Origin: Aptenodytes patagonicus
Lineage: Eukaryota; Chordata; Aves; Sphenisciformes; Spheniscidae
Direction of reading: 5' to 3'
DNA length: 64,000 nt
NCBI RefSeq assembly: GCF_965638725.1
Contig: NC_134961.1
Span: 2,666,001 to 2,730,000 of the forward strand
Shown here: in pieces, positions 61,454 to 64,000 of the stretch
Layout: each line of letters opens with the position of its first letter
Position numbering within the stretch: position 1 is the first letter of the stretch
Translations under genes and position numbers: made by a program
Notes under the pieces: model-generated
What the model was told of the DNA's origin: nothing
What the model saw: the letters and a program-made list of their open reading frames with translations, nothing else
Database searches by the model: none

Positions 61454-64000
61454 GTAAGTTCTCTGCATCCCGGGCCGAGCCCACGGCCCCAGCCCTGCCC
61501 AGAGACATCCCATCCCACCTCCCCTCTCCCCAGCAGACCAGGGAGAAGGGCTGAGCCCTGCCAAACCCTTTGGCAAAAAGATTAATGGTGAACAATTTTG
61601 GCAGACAATTTTGGCCAAAAAAATGACTGAGATTTGAAATCCTATGTATTTCTGGAAAGAGACCGACAAAGCTTGACAGGGCTTTCTTGGGGAAAAGGTT
61701 TCTCCGTCCCCGCGGAGGAGGAAAGCAGGGATGCAGCCTGCCAGAGCCTCACCGCTCCTCAGCAGGTTATGGCAGGGGTTGTGGCGTACGGCACCTACGG
61801 CTCAGTGCGTGCTTGGGGTCTGGCTTTTTTTAATCTCCTTTTATCGGTGCCAGTGCAAGAGGTTTCTCCTTGGTGCCTTTTACCTCCACAGGGCCTTGGC
61901 TCTCTGAGCAGCACCAGGGCGGTGGGGGTCCGTCAGGCTGCCAGCTGCAGGCAGGCTCAGGAGCCCCTGTTCTGGCACGTGGGCTGCCAGGTCTGCCCTG
62001 GGACATGGGTGACATGGGCCTTGCCCCATCCGGGTCCGGAGGAGTGAAGTGTCTGGGTCTGAGCTGCTTGTCCCAGCTCTGTGGGCTGATGGGACCATGG
62101 AGTGATGGGACCACAGGACCATGGGAGGATCGATGTCACTGCTGCTGTCACCCAGTGGGAGAGGGGGGCAGCTCCAGCGGCAGGCTGCAGGCTTTGCACG
62201 GGTGAGGGAGGCATTTCTGCTGCTGTCTTTAGAACTCCTCAAGAGCCGCCCCGGCTTCCCCAGGCTGGAGCAGCAAGGCTCATGTCTCCATGCATGCTGC
62301 AGGTTTGCTCGCGTTCTTGCAGAGGCTCGGCTGGGGCTGGGCACTGGTGGGTGCATGGATGCTGCCTGCACCAGTGGGTTATGGTCCCTCTTCCAGCCCA
62401 GCCACGGCTGCCAGGGCCCCACCGAGGTGCCCTCAGCTCTCACCTTGGCACGGCACATACCGACAGCACCACACAGTGGTGTGCCAGCCTCTGGACCCTA
62501 TGCCGCTGCTGCCATGCTCAGCCCTCCCCGGCGCTGCAGAGCATGGCCCGGCAGATGCCATGGCAGACAGGTAAAACAGCCGCTTTGCATCTCCTCCCTG
62601 ACCACCACCCCTCTTCCATCAGCCAGGCTCTTCTGTCTCATCTATCTTCCTGGCACCTCTGTGCCCTACATGGTGGTCACCAGCGGTGGGAGCGGATGGG
62701 CTGTGCTGATGCCAGCTCTTCAGAGGCACACATGGCTGTGTGTCCGAGGGGGCCATAGCAGGGCTTTTGTCTCCCCCATCTCCTTCCGCAGTCCCATCGG
62801 CACCCTAGCATGGCTGTTCCTAGCCATCCCACTGTCTGTCCCTTTGTAGGGATCCCAAACCAGGTTGAGGGGGAGAAGCTAGGGAAAGAAGCAGCCCTTT
62901 TCCCCCTCGGGCCACCCTTCACCCTGCGGTCCCCAAGCCCTTGGTCTTCTCCCGCATGTCAGCGTGGGGCAATAGACATCCTGCACCATCCTCCACTCTA
63001 TCCCATGGCACGTGGTCCTGGGAAGAGAGCAGGGGCACCTCCAGCTCCCCATGCCCATATTTAATGAGGAGCTTCCCCATGCCCTGTTCAGGGTATGTCC
63101 ATCCCAGGGGAGCCTGCACACTCCTTGGAGACCCGGTGCCCTGTGTGCATCCTTCTCCCCAGCTCTCCTTCCCACAGCCACCCCACCTTGGGGGTGAAAA
63201 ATACCAACAGCCCCTTCCCAGGCTGGTGCATGCCTGTGATGTGCTCCTCAGCCTTTTGGGAACATCTTCCAGCATGGCACCTGCAGCCGCATGCATGCAC
63301 TCGGTGGCCGTAGGAGGGGGACTGGAACAAGGGGTGTCAAAGGTACGGAGCTATGGAAGGAGTAAAGCGTGCGGATGGGGGTGGAGGGGCAAGACGTGTG
63401 GGAGGAGGCTGGTAGCTCAGCTCCTCACAGAGCAGAGCGGTGCTGGCCCCCATACGGACGCAGATCACATATACTGATGCAGAGGCTGGGAGTGCTGCAC
63501 AGCCCAGAGCCCACGGGCACGTTTCAGCCCTCCCGGCCCTGCTCCGCAGAGGCTCCGGGAAGCGGGATGTGTTATCGGGATGTGAGTCGAGCAGCCCTGC
63601 GTGGATCTGGCAGAGGTTTCGCTCCACGCTGTGGCAGCGAAGGAGAGCCAGTCCTTGGTGGGGTGCATGTCTTGCACGATGGGATGACCATAAGAGCTGA
63701 GCTGTCTGTGACGGTAACACTGCTGGGGAGGCTGCGCGGGACAGGGCAGACCACCACCACCTCTACTCCTGCCTGCCCTGCTTGCCCTGCCTGTCCTGCC
63801 TGCTGTGAGGGAGGGAGCTGGGAACGCCAGGCTTTGTGAAAAGGAAAAAAGGGGAGGGAAAAGGGGGATTTGGACGGTTTTATTGCAAACAGAGAGTGAC
63901 ACATGGAGCAGAGTTAATCAAGGTGACTCCCCTCCAGTGCTTTATAAATAGGAACAGTCTTAGAGTGATGTCTGATATTTTCAGCTGCGTAAAAATAAAT
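61454..64000 (+). other. NTN3: NTN3 intron, continues past the window end
   Basis: Begins with GTAAGT. No candidate for the C-terminal netrin-like exon was seen. Includes a CTGCC-rich imperfect repeat at about 63765-63805 and AT-leaning wording at 61570-61680. Short frames on both strands are not supported. Confidence 0.7.

Noticed and set aside
61454..64000. Search for the C-terminal netrin NTR-domain exon
   Set aside because: No + strand frame begins with a phase-1 acceptor leading into the expected Cys-Asp-Ser-Tyr-Cys-type start. The exon is taken to be outside the window.

Overview
The window looks like gene-poor, GC-rich nuclear DNA from a bird, probably a microchromosome. The evidence is two 5'-truncated CR1 LINE tails of avian type (8472-8898 and 32655-33028), long CpG islands, vertebrate GT-AG exons, and no bacterial-style gene packing. 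The netrin protein closely resembles my recollection of chicken netrin-2 but is not identical in its signal peptide, so I would say a bird other than chicken. The species cannot be named from the sequence.

Only two protein-coding genes can be supported, both on the + strand and both secreted developmental signalling proteins. The first is an intact single-exon noggin gene of the noggin-2 type (NOG2, 12677-13315), a predicted extracellular BMP antagonist. It sits in a strong CpG island (about 11.2-13.3 kb) with three TATA-like elements and two short upstream ORFs, and has a 3' UTR of about 1 kb ending at a clear AATAAA. The second is the 5' and middle part of the avian netrin-2 gene (orthologue of mammalian NTN3). 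Four coding exons are visible (45288-46254, 53354-53542, 60329-60478, 61400-61453), all joined in phase 1, encoding the signal peptide, the laminin N-terminal domain, three LE domains and the linker. The exon(s) for the C-terminal netrin-like (NTR/C345C) domain must lie beyond base 64000. A large CpG island at about 35.0-36.5 kb, with a good splice donor at 35925, is the best candidate for the NTN3 promoter and a non-coding first exon.

Layout: 1-11 kb is intergenic, with a 290-bp pentanucleotide pyrimidine array, a CR1 copy and a possible ancient LINE tail. 11.2-14.3 kb is the NOG2 locus. 14.3-35 kb is intergenic with three small GC-rich islands, each carrying a CTCF-like motif; the motif orientations (-, -, +) fit an insulator between the two genes. 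35-64 kb is the NTN3 locus, whose introns hold several AT-rich homeobox/SOX-motif clusters that are candidate enhancers, a small relic with perfect 15-bp terminal inverted repeats, a 24-bp perfect palindrome and a 400-bp TG/CA-rich tract.

I did not find a clearly undescribed biological system. The most useful leads are the linkage of a noggin and a netrin paralogue, the possible boundary between them, upstream-ORF control linked to promoter choice at NOG2, and the enhancer candidates. All regulatory calls are by-eye motif readings and need alignment or chromatin data.
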